This document shows positions 26,014-34,564 of a stretch of 64,000 nucleotides of DNA, piece by piece. The notes under the pieces are model-generated. The model ran no database searches, was not told the origin of the DNA, and was given only the letters and a program-made list of their open reading frames with translations. The stretch is taken from assembly GCF_024213195.1 (NCBI RefSeq), contig NZ_JANAVF010000013.1, positions 62,001 through 126,000 on the forward strand. Reading direction: 5' to 3'. A program made the position numbers and the translations under genes. Every line of letters starts with the position of its first letter. Within the stretch, counting starts at the first letter, position 1. Source of the DNA: Streptomyces sp. TBY4. GTDB taxonomy: Bacteria > Actinomycetota > Actinomycetes > Streptomycetales > Streptomycetaceae.

Positions 26014-26508
26014 TCAGGAATTGGAGATGCCCACCGGAACGGTCTTGGCCACGGCGGCGGACAGGCCCACCAGCATCCCCGCATCCGTGGCATGCTCCTT
26101 GTCGACCGTGACCTCCGTGTACGCCAGCCGCAGCCCGGTGGTGAAGCGGACCCCGCCGTCGTCAAGCCGCTCCACGAGCCAGCCGACACCGTTCACCTCG
26201 ATGCCGTCCTGCTTCGGATCCAGCATCTTCACGGGCTTGCCGACACCGCACCGCAGTACGATCGCCGAGCCGCCCCACGCGGCGGTCAGGTCGGACTCCG
26301 GCACGGTCCGGGACCGGTCCAGCTCGGCCACCGTCCCGGGGAGCTCTTTGTGCAGCGCCGCACAGAGGACCGCCACATCGGCGGGCGGAGCGGACGGCGG
26401 CTCCACTTGGGCCTCGGAACCACCCGGGGAACAGCCCGCGAGGGCCGCCGGAGCGGCCAGCGCGGTCAGTGCGGCGAGCAGAGAGAAGGGCCGGCGGTGT
26501 CGGGACAT
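26014..26508 (-). CDS. DUF3515 lipoprotein
   Basis: A 164-residue secreted lipoprotein. It has a basic start (MSRHRRP), a hydrophobic core (SLLAALTALAAPAAL) and the lipobox ALAGC, with the acylated cysteine at residue 26. The mature part, after a Ser/Pro-rich linker, matches the DUF3515 family of actinobacteria, which has no known function. Two cysteines (in VAVLCAALH and VLRCGVG) may form a disulphide. Start: ATG, with a GTG one codon upstream as an alternative. A TACTCT hexamer just before suggests a near-leaderless transcript. It lies 23 bases after the stop of the RAM-domain gene, in the same direction. Confidence 0.85.
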   Translation of the reverse strand: MSRHRRPFSLLAALTALAAPAALAGCSPGGSEAQVEPPSAPPADVAVLCAALHKELPGTVAELDRSRTVPESDLTAAWGGSAIVLRCGVGKPVKMLDPKQDGIEVNGVGWLVERLDDGGVRFTTGLRLAYTEVTVDKEHATDAGMLVGLSAAVAKTVPVGISNS

Positions 26509-26531
26509 CACCGGCCAAGAGTAGACGGGGG

Positions 26532-26765
26532 CTACAGATGGACGACCGGGCAGGTCAAGGTGCGGGTGATCCCCTCCACCTGCTGGACCTTGGCCACGAC
26601 CATGCGGCCGAGCTCGTCCACGGTGTCGGCCTGGGCGCGCACGATCACGTCGTACGGGCCGGTCACGTCCTCCGCCTGGATCACCCCCGCGATCTGGGCG
26701 ATGGACTCGGCGACGAACGACGCCTTGCCCACCTCGGTCTGGATGAGGATGTACGCCTGTACCAC
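26532..26765 (-). CDS. Lrp/AsnC ligand-binding domain protein (RAM only)
   Basis: A 77-residue protein that is just the ligand-binding (RAM) domain of Lrp/AsnC regulators: a beta-alpha-beta fold from VQAYILIQTEVGKA to ITRTLTCPVVHL. The DNA-binding helix-turn-helix is absent. The GTG has a strong GGAGG site, so it is a genuine short gene and not a truncated one. Such stand-alone RAM proteins assemble into rings and may sense amino acids or modulate full-length Lrp proteins. It is upstream of the DUF3515 gene and divergent from thiL. Confidence 0.9.
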   Translation of the reverse strand: MVQAYILIQTEVGKASFVAESIAQIAGVIQAEDVTGPYDVIVRAQADTVDELGRMVVAKVQQVEGITRTLTCPVVHL

Positions 26766-26807
26766 GGAACCTCCAGGGCGGCCACGAGGATCATTTCCCC
26801 TACCCTT

Positions 26808-26842
26808 CGGGTGGGCCCGGGGATCACGGGTGGGCCCGGGGA
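26808..26842. repeat. Direct repeat in the thiL upstream region
   Basis: The 16-base unit CGGGTGGGCCCGGGGA occurs twice with starts 19 bases apart. Each unit also contains the palindrome GGGCCC. It may be a tandem regulatory site or simple slippage; function unknown. Confidence 0.6.
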
Positions 26843-27010
26843 AGAAGGGACGCCACGGTACCGCGTCGCCGAGCGCCGCGGGGAGACCCGCGGGTCCGGA
26901 GGCGCACAGAGCGGGGCGTACGGAGAGCAGAAGTTGACGTATCTGTTGACGGTACCCAGAGCTGTGACGGCTCGCGACCGCAAGCGGACTGGGCAAGAAG
27001 GGGCACAGCG

Positions 27011-27994
27011 ATGAAGGGCACTGTGGGCGAGCTGGGGGAGTTCGGGCTCATTCGGGAGCTCACCTCACGGCTCACCACCACCCCGGCGGTCCGGGTCGGC
27101 CCGGGCGACGACGCCGCGGTGGTGTCGGCCCCCGACCGGCGGGTCGTGGCGAGCACGGACATCCTGCTGGAGGGCAGGCACTTCCGGCGCGACTGGTCCA
27201 CGGCCTACGACGTCGGCCGCAAGGCCGCTGCGCAGAACCTCGCCGACATCGCCGCCATGGGCGCGGTGCCGACCGCGCTGCTGCTCGGCCTCGTGGTCCC
27301 GGCCGAGCTGCCGGCCACCTGGCCCACCGAGCTGATGGACGGCATCCGCGACGAATGCCAGGTCGCCGGTGCGGCCGTGGTCGGCGGCGACGTCGTGCGC
27401 GGCGACCTCATCACCGTGGCCATCACCGCGCTGGGGGACCTGCGCAACCACGAGCCCGTCCTGCGCTCCGGCGCCCAGCCCGGCGACGTGGTGGCCGTGA
27501 CCGGCTGGCTCGGCTGGTCCGCGGCCGGTTTCGCCGTGCTCTCGCGGGGCTTCCGCTCGCCGCGGGCCTTCGTCGAGGCCCACCGGCGCCCCGAGCCGCC
27601 GTACCACGCGGGGCCCGCGGCCGCCGGACTCGGCGCCACCGCCATGACCGACGTCAGCGACGGCCTGATCGCCGACCTCGGGCACATCGCCGAGGCCAGC
27701 AAGGTACGGATCGACCTGCGCTCGGCGGCCGTCGACATCCCGACGCAGATGCACGACATCGGGCAGGCCGTCGGCGTGGACCCGCTCCAGTGGGTGCTCA
27801 CCGGGGGAGAGGACCACGCGATCGTCGCCACCTTCCCGCCGGACGTGAAGCTCCCGGCCCGCTGGAAGGTCATCGGCGAGGTCCAGAACCGCTCCGCGCT
27901 GCCCCAGGTGACCGTGGACGGAGCCCCCTGGGCCTCCACCGGCGGCTGGGACCACTTCGGCGGCGACACGGCCGCGGAGGACACCCCGCGATGA
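27011..27994 (+). CDS. thiL: Thiamine-monophosphate kinase
   Basis: A 327-residue enzyme that phosphorylates thiamine phosphate to thiamine diphosphate. The PurM-like fold is recognised by [10 protein letters not shown], the metal/phosphate motif [13 protein letters not shown], and VGGDVVRGD. The C-terminal part shows [14 protein letters not shown] and [10 protein letters not shown]. It overlaps thiD by four bases (ATGA), giving a thiamine operon. No TPP riboswitch-like leader was recognised upstream. AAGAAGGGG precedes the ATG. Confidence 0.95.
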   Translation: MKGTVGELGEFGLIRELTSRLTTTPAVRVGPGDDAAVVSAPDRRVVASTDILLEGRHFRRDWSTAYDVGRKAAAQNLADIAAMGAVPTALLLGLVVPAELPATWPTELMDGIRDECQVAGAAVVGGDVVRGDLITVAITALGDLRNHEPVLRSGAQPGDVVAVTGWLGWSAAGFAVLSRGFRSPRAFVEAHRRPEPPYHAGPAAAGLGATAMTDVSDGLIADLGHIAEASKVRIDLRSAAVDIPTQMHDIGQAVGVDPLQWVLTGGEDHAIVATFPPDVKLPARWKVIGEVQNRSALPQVTVDGAPWASTGGWDHFGGDTAAEDTPR

Positions 27995-28809
27995 GCGGTC
28001 CCCTCATAGCCCGCCCCCACCCGCCGCTGTGCCTGACCGTCGCCGGATCCGACTCCGGCGGCGGCGCGGGCATCCAGGCCGACCTCAAGGCCATGCTGGC
28101 GCTCGGGGTCCACGGGATGAGCGTGGTGACCGCTGTGACCGCGCAGAACTCGCTGGGCGTCAAAGGGGTCTGGGAACTGCCCGCGGAGGCCGTGAAGGGC
28201 CAGTACAGGGCCGTGGCGGACGATATCGGCGTGCAGGCCGTGAAGACGGGAATGCTGTCCTCCGCCGCCCTCGTGGAGACCGTGGCCGAGCTGCTCGCCG
28301 CGACCGCCGCCCCCGCCGTCGTGGACCCGGTCGGCGTCTCGAAGCACGGGGACGCGCTCCTCGCCGCCAGTGCGCTGGACGCCGTACGGACGCAGCTCCT
28401 GCCCCGGGCCACCGTCGCCACGCCGAACCTGGACGAAGTGACCCAGCTCACCGGGGTCGTCGTGGAGACCGAGGACGACATGCGCCGGGCCGCCGACGCG
28501 GTCCTCGCGTACGGGCCCGCCTGGGCGCTGATCAAGGGCGGCCACCTCGCCGCCCACGGGAACGAGGCCGTGGACTTCCTGACGGACGGCGCCGAGGAGC
28601 GCTGGCTGCGGGCCCCGCGCCACGGCAACCGGCACACGCACGGCACCGGCTGCACGCTCGCCAGCGCGATCGCGGCGGGCCTGGCCAAGGGCCGGACCGT
28701 CCCGGAGGCCGTCACCGAGGCCAAGGAGTACGTCACCGGCGCCATCGCCGCCGGATTCGCCCTGGGCGGGGGCATCGGACCGGTGGACCACGCCTGGCGG
28801 TGGCGCTGA
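27991..28809 (+). CDS. thiD: Hydroxymethylpyrimidine/phosphomethylpyrimidine kinase
   Basis: A 272-residue ribokinase-fold enzyme that phosphorylates HMP and HMP-phosphate for thiamine synthesis. Signature segments are [17 protein letters not shown] (substrate and Mg), [22 protein letters not shown], and the anion hole [16 protein letters not shown]. It is coupled to thiL by a four-base overlap. The protein has no fused ThiE or TenA domain. Two hairpins follow before the convergent rpmB. Confidence 0.95.
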   Translation: MSGPLIARPHPPLCLTVAGSDSGGGAGIQADLKAMLALGVHGMSVVTAVTAQNSLGVKGVWELPAEAVKGQYRAVADDIGVQAVKTGMLSSAALVETVAELLAATAAPAVVDPVGVSKHGDALLAASALDAVRTQLLPRATVATPNLDEVTQLTGVVVETEDDMRRAADAVLAYGPAWALIKGGHLAAHGNEAVDFLTDGAEERWLRAPRHGNRHTHGTGCTLASAIAAGLAKGRTVPEAVTEAKEYVTGAIAAGFALGGGIGPVDHAWRWR

Positions 28810-28829
28810 GACACGGCGCCGACACACGA

Positions 28830-28863
28830 CAGAGCCCCCGGGAACGGATTCCCGGGGGCTCTG
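28830..28863 (+). terminator. Terminator after thiD
   Basis: A perfect 15-base-pair stem (CAGAGCCCCCGGGAA) with a CGGA loop, 20 bases after the thiD stop. Confidence 0.87.
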
Positions 28864-28885
28864 TCGCTTACAGGATGCAGAATGC

Positions 28886-28917
28886 AAGAGGCCGGTCCAC
28901 AGGTGGACCGGCCTCTT
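28886..28917 (-). terminator. Terminator after rpmB
   Basis: A 15-base-pair stem (AAGAGGCCGGTCCAC) with a two-base turn. It lies 36 bases beyond the rpmB stop on the minus strand, back to back with the thiD terminator. Confidence 0.85.
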
Positions 28918-28953
28918 TGGCAACCAGAAAGGGCTGCGCTACGACGGAAGGCG

Positions 28954-29139
28954 TCAGCGCGAGACCTTGCCGGCCTTGATGCACGAGGTGCAGGCGTTGA
29001 GGCGCTTCGGCGTCCCATTGACCACGGCACGGACACGCTGGATGTTCGGGTTCCAGCGACGCGAGGTGCGGCGGTGCGAGTGGGAAATGCTGTTGCCGAA
29101 GCTCGGCCCCTTGGCGCAAACGTCGCAGTTGGCAGCCAC
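28954..29139 (-). CDS. rpmB: 50S ribosomal protein L28, zinc-binding form
   Basis: A 61-residue L28. Two CxxC pairs (CDVC at 5-8 and CTSC at 50-53) make it the zinc-ribbon form. Streptomycetes often carry a second, cysteine-free L28 under Zur control for zinc starvation; this is the zinc-replete version. GTG start with GGAG upstream. It is monocistronic and convergent with thiD. Confidence 0.96.
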   Translation of the reverse strand: MAANCDVCAKGPSFGNSISHSHRRTSRRWNPNIQRVRAVVNGTPKRLNACTSCIKAGKVSR

Positions 29140-29382
29140 AGGTCACTCCAAAGACTTCAGATGCACTTACAGTGAATCCCGGCGCACCGGTATCAGGGAT
29201 CTGAAGTGGTTTGCCGGGGGGAATGGCCCGACTCTCATCGGGCAACCGGAGCAGCATACAACGACTGCCTCGGTCCAAGAAAACTACCATGTCCCCGGCC
29301 GCCCCCGCCCCGGGGTCCAGCCGGCCCGGCAGTCCTTCGTTACCCTGCGGTGAACCCTGGCCCGCACAAGGAGGAACGCCCG

Positions 29383-31053
29383 GTGGCGCACCAGCCTCAG
29401 CCGTACCCCCTGAACGCCGAAGCGGTACGCACCTGGAGCTCGCTGTCCCTGGCAGCGCTGGGCCGGGCCCGCGAGGACATCGACGCGATCAACGTCTATC
29501 CCGTCGCCGACGCGGACACCGGCACCAACCTCTACCTCACCGCCGAATCCGCCGACCGCGAGCTCGGGGACCTCCTCGCCGGAGTGACGGACGGCACAGC
29601 CGGAGCCTCCCTCCCCGAGGCCGTACGGGCCTTCGCGCACGGCGCCCTGATAGGCGCCCGGGGCAACTCCGGGACGATCCTCGCGCAGCTGCTGCGCGGA
29701 GTGGCCGACGTACTCGGGGAGGAGCCCGACGGACCCGGCGGGCCCGCCGGGTCCGAGGTGCGCGACCCCGCGCGGCTCCTCGCGCAGGCCCTGACCCGGG
29801 CCGCCGAGGAGGCGTACCGGGCTGTGGCGCACCCGGTGGAGGGCACCATGCTCACCGTCGCCACCGCCGCCGCCCGGGCCGCCGAGGCCGTCGCCGCCGC
29901 AGCCGGGACCGCCGCCGACGTGGCCGGAGCCGCCTACGACGGAGCCCGCGCGGCCCTCGCCGAAACCCCGGGGCAGCTGGCCGCGCTGGGGCGGGCCGGG
30001 GTGGTCGACGCCGGGGGCTGCGGGCTGGTCGCCGTACTCGGGGCCCTGTGGCAGGCGCTGTCCGGGCGGGAGCCGGCCCCCGAGCCGGTACGCGGCCGGG
30101 CCGTGCCCGTACCGCGGCCGCAGGAGCCCTGCGCCGAGGAGCACGGCGGCCCCGCCTACGAGGTGATCTACCTGCTGGAGGCCGCCGAGACCGAGGTCGA
30201 CCGGCTGCGCACCCGGCTCGACGCCCTGGGGGACTCCCTCGTGGTGGTCGGCGGCGACGGCCTGTGGAACGTCCACGTCCACGTCGACGACCCCGGCGCC
30301 GCCGTGGAGGCCGCGGTGGTCGCCGGGCGGCCGTACCGGATCCGCATCACGCACTTCGGCGACGAACGCCGCCGGGCCCGCGGCGAGCGCTCCCAGCGCG
30401 CGGTCGTCGCCGTGGTCCAGGGCGAGGGGCTGGCCGGACTGTGCGGAGAGGCGGGCGCCACCACCCTGCTGGCCCGGCCCGGGGAACCGCCGGCCGTGGC
30501 CGAACTGGCCGACGCCATCCGCGAGGCGCACGCCCGCGAGGTCGTCCTGCTCCCGAACGGCGCCGAACTGCGCGCCGTCGCCGCGGCCGCCGCCCAGCAG
30601 GCGCGCGCCGAAGGCGTACGGGTCGCGGTGATCCCCACCCGCTCCGAGGTGCAGGGCCTGGCCGCGCTCGCCGTGCACGACCCGGACGGCAGCTTCGACG
30701 AGGACGTGGTCGCCATGACCGCGGCCGCCGGAGCCACCCGCTACGGCGAACTCGCCGTCGCCGAACGGCAGTCCTTCACCTCGGCCGGCATCTGCCAGGC
30801 CGGCGACGTGCTCGGGCTCATCGACGGGGACGTGGCCGTCATCGGCACGGGCCTGGCCGAGACCGCCGAGGCCGTCCTCGCCCGCATGCTCGGATCCGGC
30901 GGCGAACTGGTCACCCTGGTCCTGGGACCCGACGTGCCGGAGGAACTGTCCGGCCGGCTGGAGGCGTACGTCCAGCACGGCCACCTCGCCGTGGACACCG
31001 TCACCTACCAGGGCGGCCGCTGGTCCGCGCCGCTGCTCATCGGGGTGGAATAG
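29383..31053 (+). CDS. DAK2-domain protein (FakA/YloV-like)
   Basis: A 556-residue protein. The N-terminal DAK2 (DhaL-like) ATP-binding domain has INVYPVADADTGTNLYLT (36-53) and GARGNSGTILAQLLRG. A middle region and a C-terminal DegV-like half follow, as in FakA fatty acid kinases, which phosphorylate FakB-bound fatty acids. The usual NVFPVPDGDTGTN is altered (VADADTGTN), but the metal-binding aspartates remain. A GGAGG ribosome site precedes the GTG, and TACCCT lies about 40 bases upstream. No fakB (DegV) gene is adjacent, so the fatty acid kinase role is inference. It is followed by recG, as in many Gram-positive bacteria. Confidence 0.85.
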   Translation: MAHQPQPYPLNAEAVRTWSSLSLAALGRAREDIDAINVYPVADADTGTNLYLTAESADRELGDLLAGVTDGTAGASLPEAVRAFAHGALIGARGNSGTILAQLLRGVADVLGEEPDGPGGPAGSEVRDPARLLAQALTRAAEEAYRAVAHPVEGTMLTVATAAARAAEAVAAAAGTAADVAGAAYDGARAALAETPGQLAALGRAGVVDAGGCGLVAVLGALWQALSGREPAPEPVRGRAVPVPRPQEPCAEEHGGPAYEVIYLLEAAETEVDRLRTRLDALGDSLVVVGGDGLWNVHVHVDDPGAAVEAAVVAGRPYRIRITHFGDERRRARGERSQRAVVAVVQGEGLAGLCGEAGATTLLARPGEPPAVAELADAIREAHAREVVLLPNGAELRAVAAAAAQQARAEGVRVAVIPTRSEVQGLAALAVHDPDGSFDEDVVAMTAAAGATRYGELAVAERQSFTSAGICQAGDVLGLIDGDVAVIGTGLAETAEAVLARMLGSGGELVTLVLGPDVPEELSGRLEAYVQHGHLAVDTVTYQGGRWSAPLLIGVE

Positions 31054-31079
31054 CCGGGTTGTCGGCGCGATGGTGTGCA

Positions 31080-33296
31080 ATGGAACACGTGCCCGCGCTC
31101 GACGAAGACCTCAAGAAGACCCTCGGCCCCGCCACCGCGAAGGTGCTGGCCGAGCAGCTCGGCCTGCACACGGCCCTGGACCTGCTCCACCACTACCCCC
31201 GGCGGTACGCGGAGCGCGGGGAGCTGACCTCGCTGGCCGAACTCGCCGACCAGATCGACGAACACGTCACGGTGGTCGCACAGGTCGCCGATGCGCGCCT
31301 GCTGACGTACCAGGGCAGCCGGGGCGGCGGAAAGCGCCTCGAAGTCACCATCACCGACGGCAGCGGACGGCTCCAGCTCGTCTTCTTCGGGTCCGGCGTC
31401 CACAAGCCGCACAAGGAACTGCTGCCCGGCAGCCGCGCGATGTTCGCGGGCAAGGTCGGCATGTTCAACCACAAGCTCCAGCTCGCCCACCCCGCCTACG
31501 AGCCCCTCGGCGCGGACGCCTCCGACCGGGACGCGGCCGCCGCCTTCGCGAGCCAGCTCATCCCGATCTATCCGGCCTGCGCCAAGCTGGAGTCCTGGAA
31601 GATCGCCAAATGCGTGGACGCGGTGCTCCCCAGGGCCCAGGAGGTCGTCGACCCGCTGCCGCCCGCCCTGCGCGGGGACCGCGGACTGGTGCCGCTCACC
31701 GAGGCCCTGCTGAAGATCCACCGCCCGGTCACCAAGGCCGACATCGAGGACGCTCGCGGCCGCCTCAAATGGGACGAGGCCTTCGTCCTCCAGGTCGCCC
31801 TGGCCCGCCGCCGGCACGCCGACTCCCAGCTCCCGGCCGTACCCCGCCGCCCCACCGCCGGCGGCCTCCTCGAATCCTTCGACGCCAAGCTCCCCTTCAC
31901 CCTCACCGAAGGCCAGCGAGGCGTCTCCAAGGAGATCTTCGACGACCTGGCCACCGACCACCCCATGCACCGCCTCCTCCAGGGCGAGGTCGGCAGCGGA
32001 AAGACCATGGTCGCCCTGCGGGCCATGCTCGCCGTCGTCGACTCCGGCGGGCAGGCCGCCATGCTCGCCCCCACCGAGGTGCTCGCCCAGCAGCACCACC
32101 GGTCCATCACCGAGATGATGGGCGAGCTCGCCGAGGGAGGCATGCTCGGCGGCTCCGACCGGGGGACCAAAGTGGTCCTGCTCACCGGCTCGATGGGGGT
32201 GCCCGCCCGGCGTCAGGCGCTGCTCGACCTGATCACCGGCGAGGCCGGCCTCGTGATCGGCACGCACGCCCTGATCGAGGACAAGGTGCAGTTCCACGAC
32301 CTCGGCCTGGTCGTCGTCGACGAGCAGCACCGCTTCGGCGTGGAACAGCGCGACGCCCTGCGCTCCAAGGGCAAGCAGCCTCCGCACCTGCTCGTCATGA
32401 CCGCCACCCCGATCCCGCGCACGGTCGCCATGACCGTCTTCGGCGATCTGGAGACCTCCGTACTGGACCAGCTCCCCGCCGGCCGCTCCCCGATCGCCAC
32501 CCACGTGGTGCCCGCCAAGGACAAGCCGCACTTCCTGGCCCGGGCCTGGGAGCGGGTCCGCGAGGAAGTGGAGAACGGCCACCAGGCGTACGTGGTCTGC
32601 CCGCGCATCGGCGACGGGGAGGACGACCCGAAGAACGGCAAGGCCGCCAAGAAGAAGGCGGCCGAGGAGGACGGCGACCGGCGGCCCCCGCTCGCTGTGC
32701 TGGAGATCGCAGAGCAGCTCACCCGGGGCCCGCTCGCGGGCCTGTCCGTCGAGGTGCTGCACGGGCGGATGGACCCCGCCGACAAGGACGACGTCATGCG
32801 CCGCTTCACCGCGGGCGAGGTCAAGGTGCTGGTCGCCACCACCGTGATCGAAGTCGGCGTGAACGTCCCGAACTCCACCGTCATGGTCATCATGGACGCG
32901 GACCGCTTCGGCGTCTCCCAGCTCCACCAGCTCCGCGGCCGCGTCGGCCGCGGCTCCGCCCCCGGGCTGTGCCTGCTGGTCAGCGAGATGCACGAGGCCA
33001 GCCCGGCCCGCGCCCGGCTCGCGGCCGTCGCCGCCACCCTGGACGGCTTCGAGCTCTCCCGCATCGACCTGGAGCAGCGCCGCGAGGGCGACGTGCTCGG
33101 CCAGGCCCAGTCCGGCGTCCGCTCCAGCCTGCGGATGCTGGCCGTCATCGAGGACGAGGAGGTCATCACCCAGGCCCGGGAGGAGGCCACCCGCGTGGTC
33201 GCCGCCGACCCCGAACTCGCCGGGCTGCCGGGCCTGCGGACCGCCCTGGACGCCCTGCTGGACACCGAGCGGGAGCAGTACCTGGAGAAGGGGTGA
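31080..33296 (+). CDS. recG: ATP-dependent DNA helicase RecG
   Basis: A 738-residue branch-migration helicase that remodels stalled forks and Holliday junctions. An N-terminal wedge OB-fold (roughly 60-160) is followed by the helicase core: Walker A GEVGSGKT (302-309), DEQH box (414-417), TATPIPRT, and the C-terminal QLRGRVGRG motif. A lysine- and glutamate-rich insert (KNGKAAKKKAAEEDGDRR) interrupts the second RecA domain, as is common in actinobacteria. The ATG lacks a good ribosome site. It is 26 bases after the DAK2 gene. Confidence 0.95.
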   Translation: MEHVPALDEDLKKTLGPATAKVLAEQLGLHTALDLLHHYPRRYAERGELTSLAELADQIDEHVTVVAQVADARLLTYQGSRGGGKRLEVTITDGSGRLQLVFFGSGVHKPHKELLPGSRAMFAGKVGMFNHKLQLAHPAYEPLGADASDRDAAAAFASQLIPIYPACAKLESWKIAKCVDAVLPRAQEVVDPLPPALRGDRGLVPLTEALLKIHRPVTKADIEDARGRLKWDEAFVLQVALARRRHADSQLPAVPRRPTAGGLLESFDAKLPFTLTEGQRGVSKEIFDDLATDHPMHRLLQGEVGSGKTMVALRAMLAVVDSGGQAAMLAPTEVLAQQHHRSITEMMGELAEGGMLGGSDRGTKVVLLTGSMGVPARRQALLDLITGEAGLVIGTHALIEDKVQFHDLGLVVVDEQHRFGVEQRDALRSKGKQPPHLLVMTATPIPRTVAMTVFGDLETSVLDQLPAGRSPIATHVVPAKDKPHFLARAWERVREEVENGHQAYVVCPRIGDGEDDPKNGKAAKKKAAEEDGDRRPPLAVLEIAEQLTRGPLAGLSVEVLHGRMDPADKDDVMRRFTAGEVKVLVATTVIEVGVNVPNSTVMVIMDADRFGVSQLHQLRGRVGRGSAPGLCLLVSEMHEASPARARLAAVAATLDGFELSRIDLEQRREGDVLGQAQSGVRSSLRMLAVIEDEEVITQAREEATRVVAADPELAGLPGLRTALDALLDTEREQYLEKG

Positions 33297-33358
33297 CGGG
33301 CACGACCTATCGTTGAAGGCCTGCACCACCACCCGCCCCGCTCACCGAAGGACCCCAG

Positions 33359-33937
33359 ATGACCCGCGTGATCGCCGGAAGCGCCGGCGGGCGACGCCTC
33401 GTCGTACCGCCCGGCACCGGCACCCGCCCGACCTCGGACCGGATGCGCGAAGGCCTCTTCTCCACCTGGGAGTCGCTGCACGGAGTCGAGGGGGCCCGCG
33501 TCCTCGACCTGTACGCCGGTTCCGGCGCCGTCGGCCTGGAGGCGCTCTCCCGCGGCGCGGACCACGCGCTGCTCGTCGAGCCCGACGCCAAGGCCGCCAA
33601 GGCGATCAAGGACAACATCAAGTCGGTCGGCCTGCCCGGCGCCGAATTCCGGTCCGGCAAGGCCGAGCAGATCGCCGCCGGCGCCGCGCACGGGAACCCG
33701 TACGACGTGGTCTTCCTGGACCCGCCGTACGAGGTGGAGCACGCGGAACTGTGCGAGATCCTCCTCACACTCCGCTCCAATGGCTGGCTCACCGAGGACG
33801 CGCTCGTCACCGTGGAGCGCAGGACCCGCAGCGGGGCCTTCCCGTGGCCGGACGGCTTCGAGCCGCTGCGCTCCAGGAAGTACGGCGAGGGCACCCTCTG
33901 GTACGGCCGCGCCGCCTCCGTCAGCGAAGAGTCATGA
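33359..33937 (+). CDS. rsmD: 16S rRNA (guanine(966)-N2)-methyltransferase
   Basis: A 192-residue SAM-dependent methyltransferase. The SAM motif is LDLYAGSGAVGLEALSRGA (49-67) and the N-methyltransferase motif is DPPY (121-124). It begins with RVIAGSAGGRRL, typical of RsmD. GAAGGA precedes the ATG. Its stop overlaps a possible coaD start (ATGA). The RsmD-CoaD pair is widely conserved. Confidence 0.94.
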   Translation: MTRVIAGSAGGRRLVVPPGTGTRPTSDRMREGLFSTWESLHGVEGARVLDLYAGSGAVGLEALSRGADHALLVEPDAKAAKAIKDNIKSVGLPGAEFRSGKAEQIAAGAAHGNPYDVVFLDPPYEVEHAELCEILLTLRSNGWLTEDALVTVERRTRSGAFPWPDGFEPLRSRKYGEGTLWYGRAASVSEES

Positions 33938-33960
33938 AGCCCGCACCCGGGAACGAGGGA

Positions 33961-34446
33961 ATGCAGTTGCGCCGCGCCGTCTGTCCGGGGTCGTTCGACC
34001 CCATCACCAACGGACACCTCGACATCATCGGCAGGGCCTCCCGGCTCTACGACGTGGTCCACGTCGCCGTGATGATCAACCAGTCCAAGCAGGGGCTCTT
34101 CACCGTCGAGGAGCGGATCGAGCTGATCCGCGAGGCGACCGCCGGCTACGGGAACATCGTGGTCGAGTCCTTCCACGGGCTCCTCGTCGACTTCTGCAAG
34201 CAGCGGGAGATCCCGGCCATCGTCAAGGGCCTGCGCGCCGTCAGCGACTTCGACTACGAGCTCCAGATGGCCCAGATGAACATGGGGCTGTCGGGCGTCG
34301 AGACGCTCTTCGTCCCGACCAACCCCACCTACAGCTTCCTGTCCTCCTCCCTGGTCAAGGAAGTGGCGGCCTGGGGCGGCGACGTCGCCCACCTGCTGCC
34401 CGCACACGTGCACGCCGCGCTGCTGGAGCGGCTGCCCCGGCGCTGA
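33961..34446 (+). CDS. coaD: Phosphopantetheine adenylyltransferase
   Basis: A 161-residue nucleotidyltransferase that makes dephospho-CoA. The T/HxGH motif is TNGH (16-19), within PGSFDPITNGHLDII, and the C-terminal YSFLSSSLVKE replaces ISSTxxR. Start: the ATG giving family-typical length is chosen, although its GAGGG site is very close. The upstream ATG at 33934 overlaps the rsmD stop and would add nine polar residues. The catalytic call is secure, the start is not. Confidence 0.93.
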   Translation: MQLRRAVCPGSFDPITNGHLDIIGRASRLYDVVHVAVMINQSKQGLFTVEERIELIREATAGYGNIVVESFHGLLVDFCKQREIPAIVKGLRAVSDFDYELQMAQMNMGLSGVETLFVPTNPTYSFLSSSLVKEVAAWGGDVAHLLPAHVHAALLERLPRR

Positions 34447-34564
34447 CCCCGGCCGCCGGCACCTCCTGACCGGGCGTCAGTCGGTGTCGGCCCCCGGGCC
34501 GGTGGCCTTACAGTCGTCCCGTCCGTTCCGGGAACCGCCCGGGGCCGAGAGAGTGCGAGCACCC

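Noticed and set aside
26843-27010. TPP riboswitch before thiL
   Set aside because: No CUGAGA-type or other conserved thi-box sequence was found; thiL-thiD are salvage/kinase genes often lacking it.
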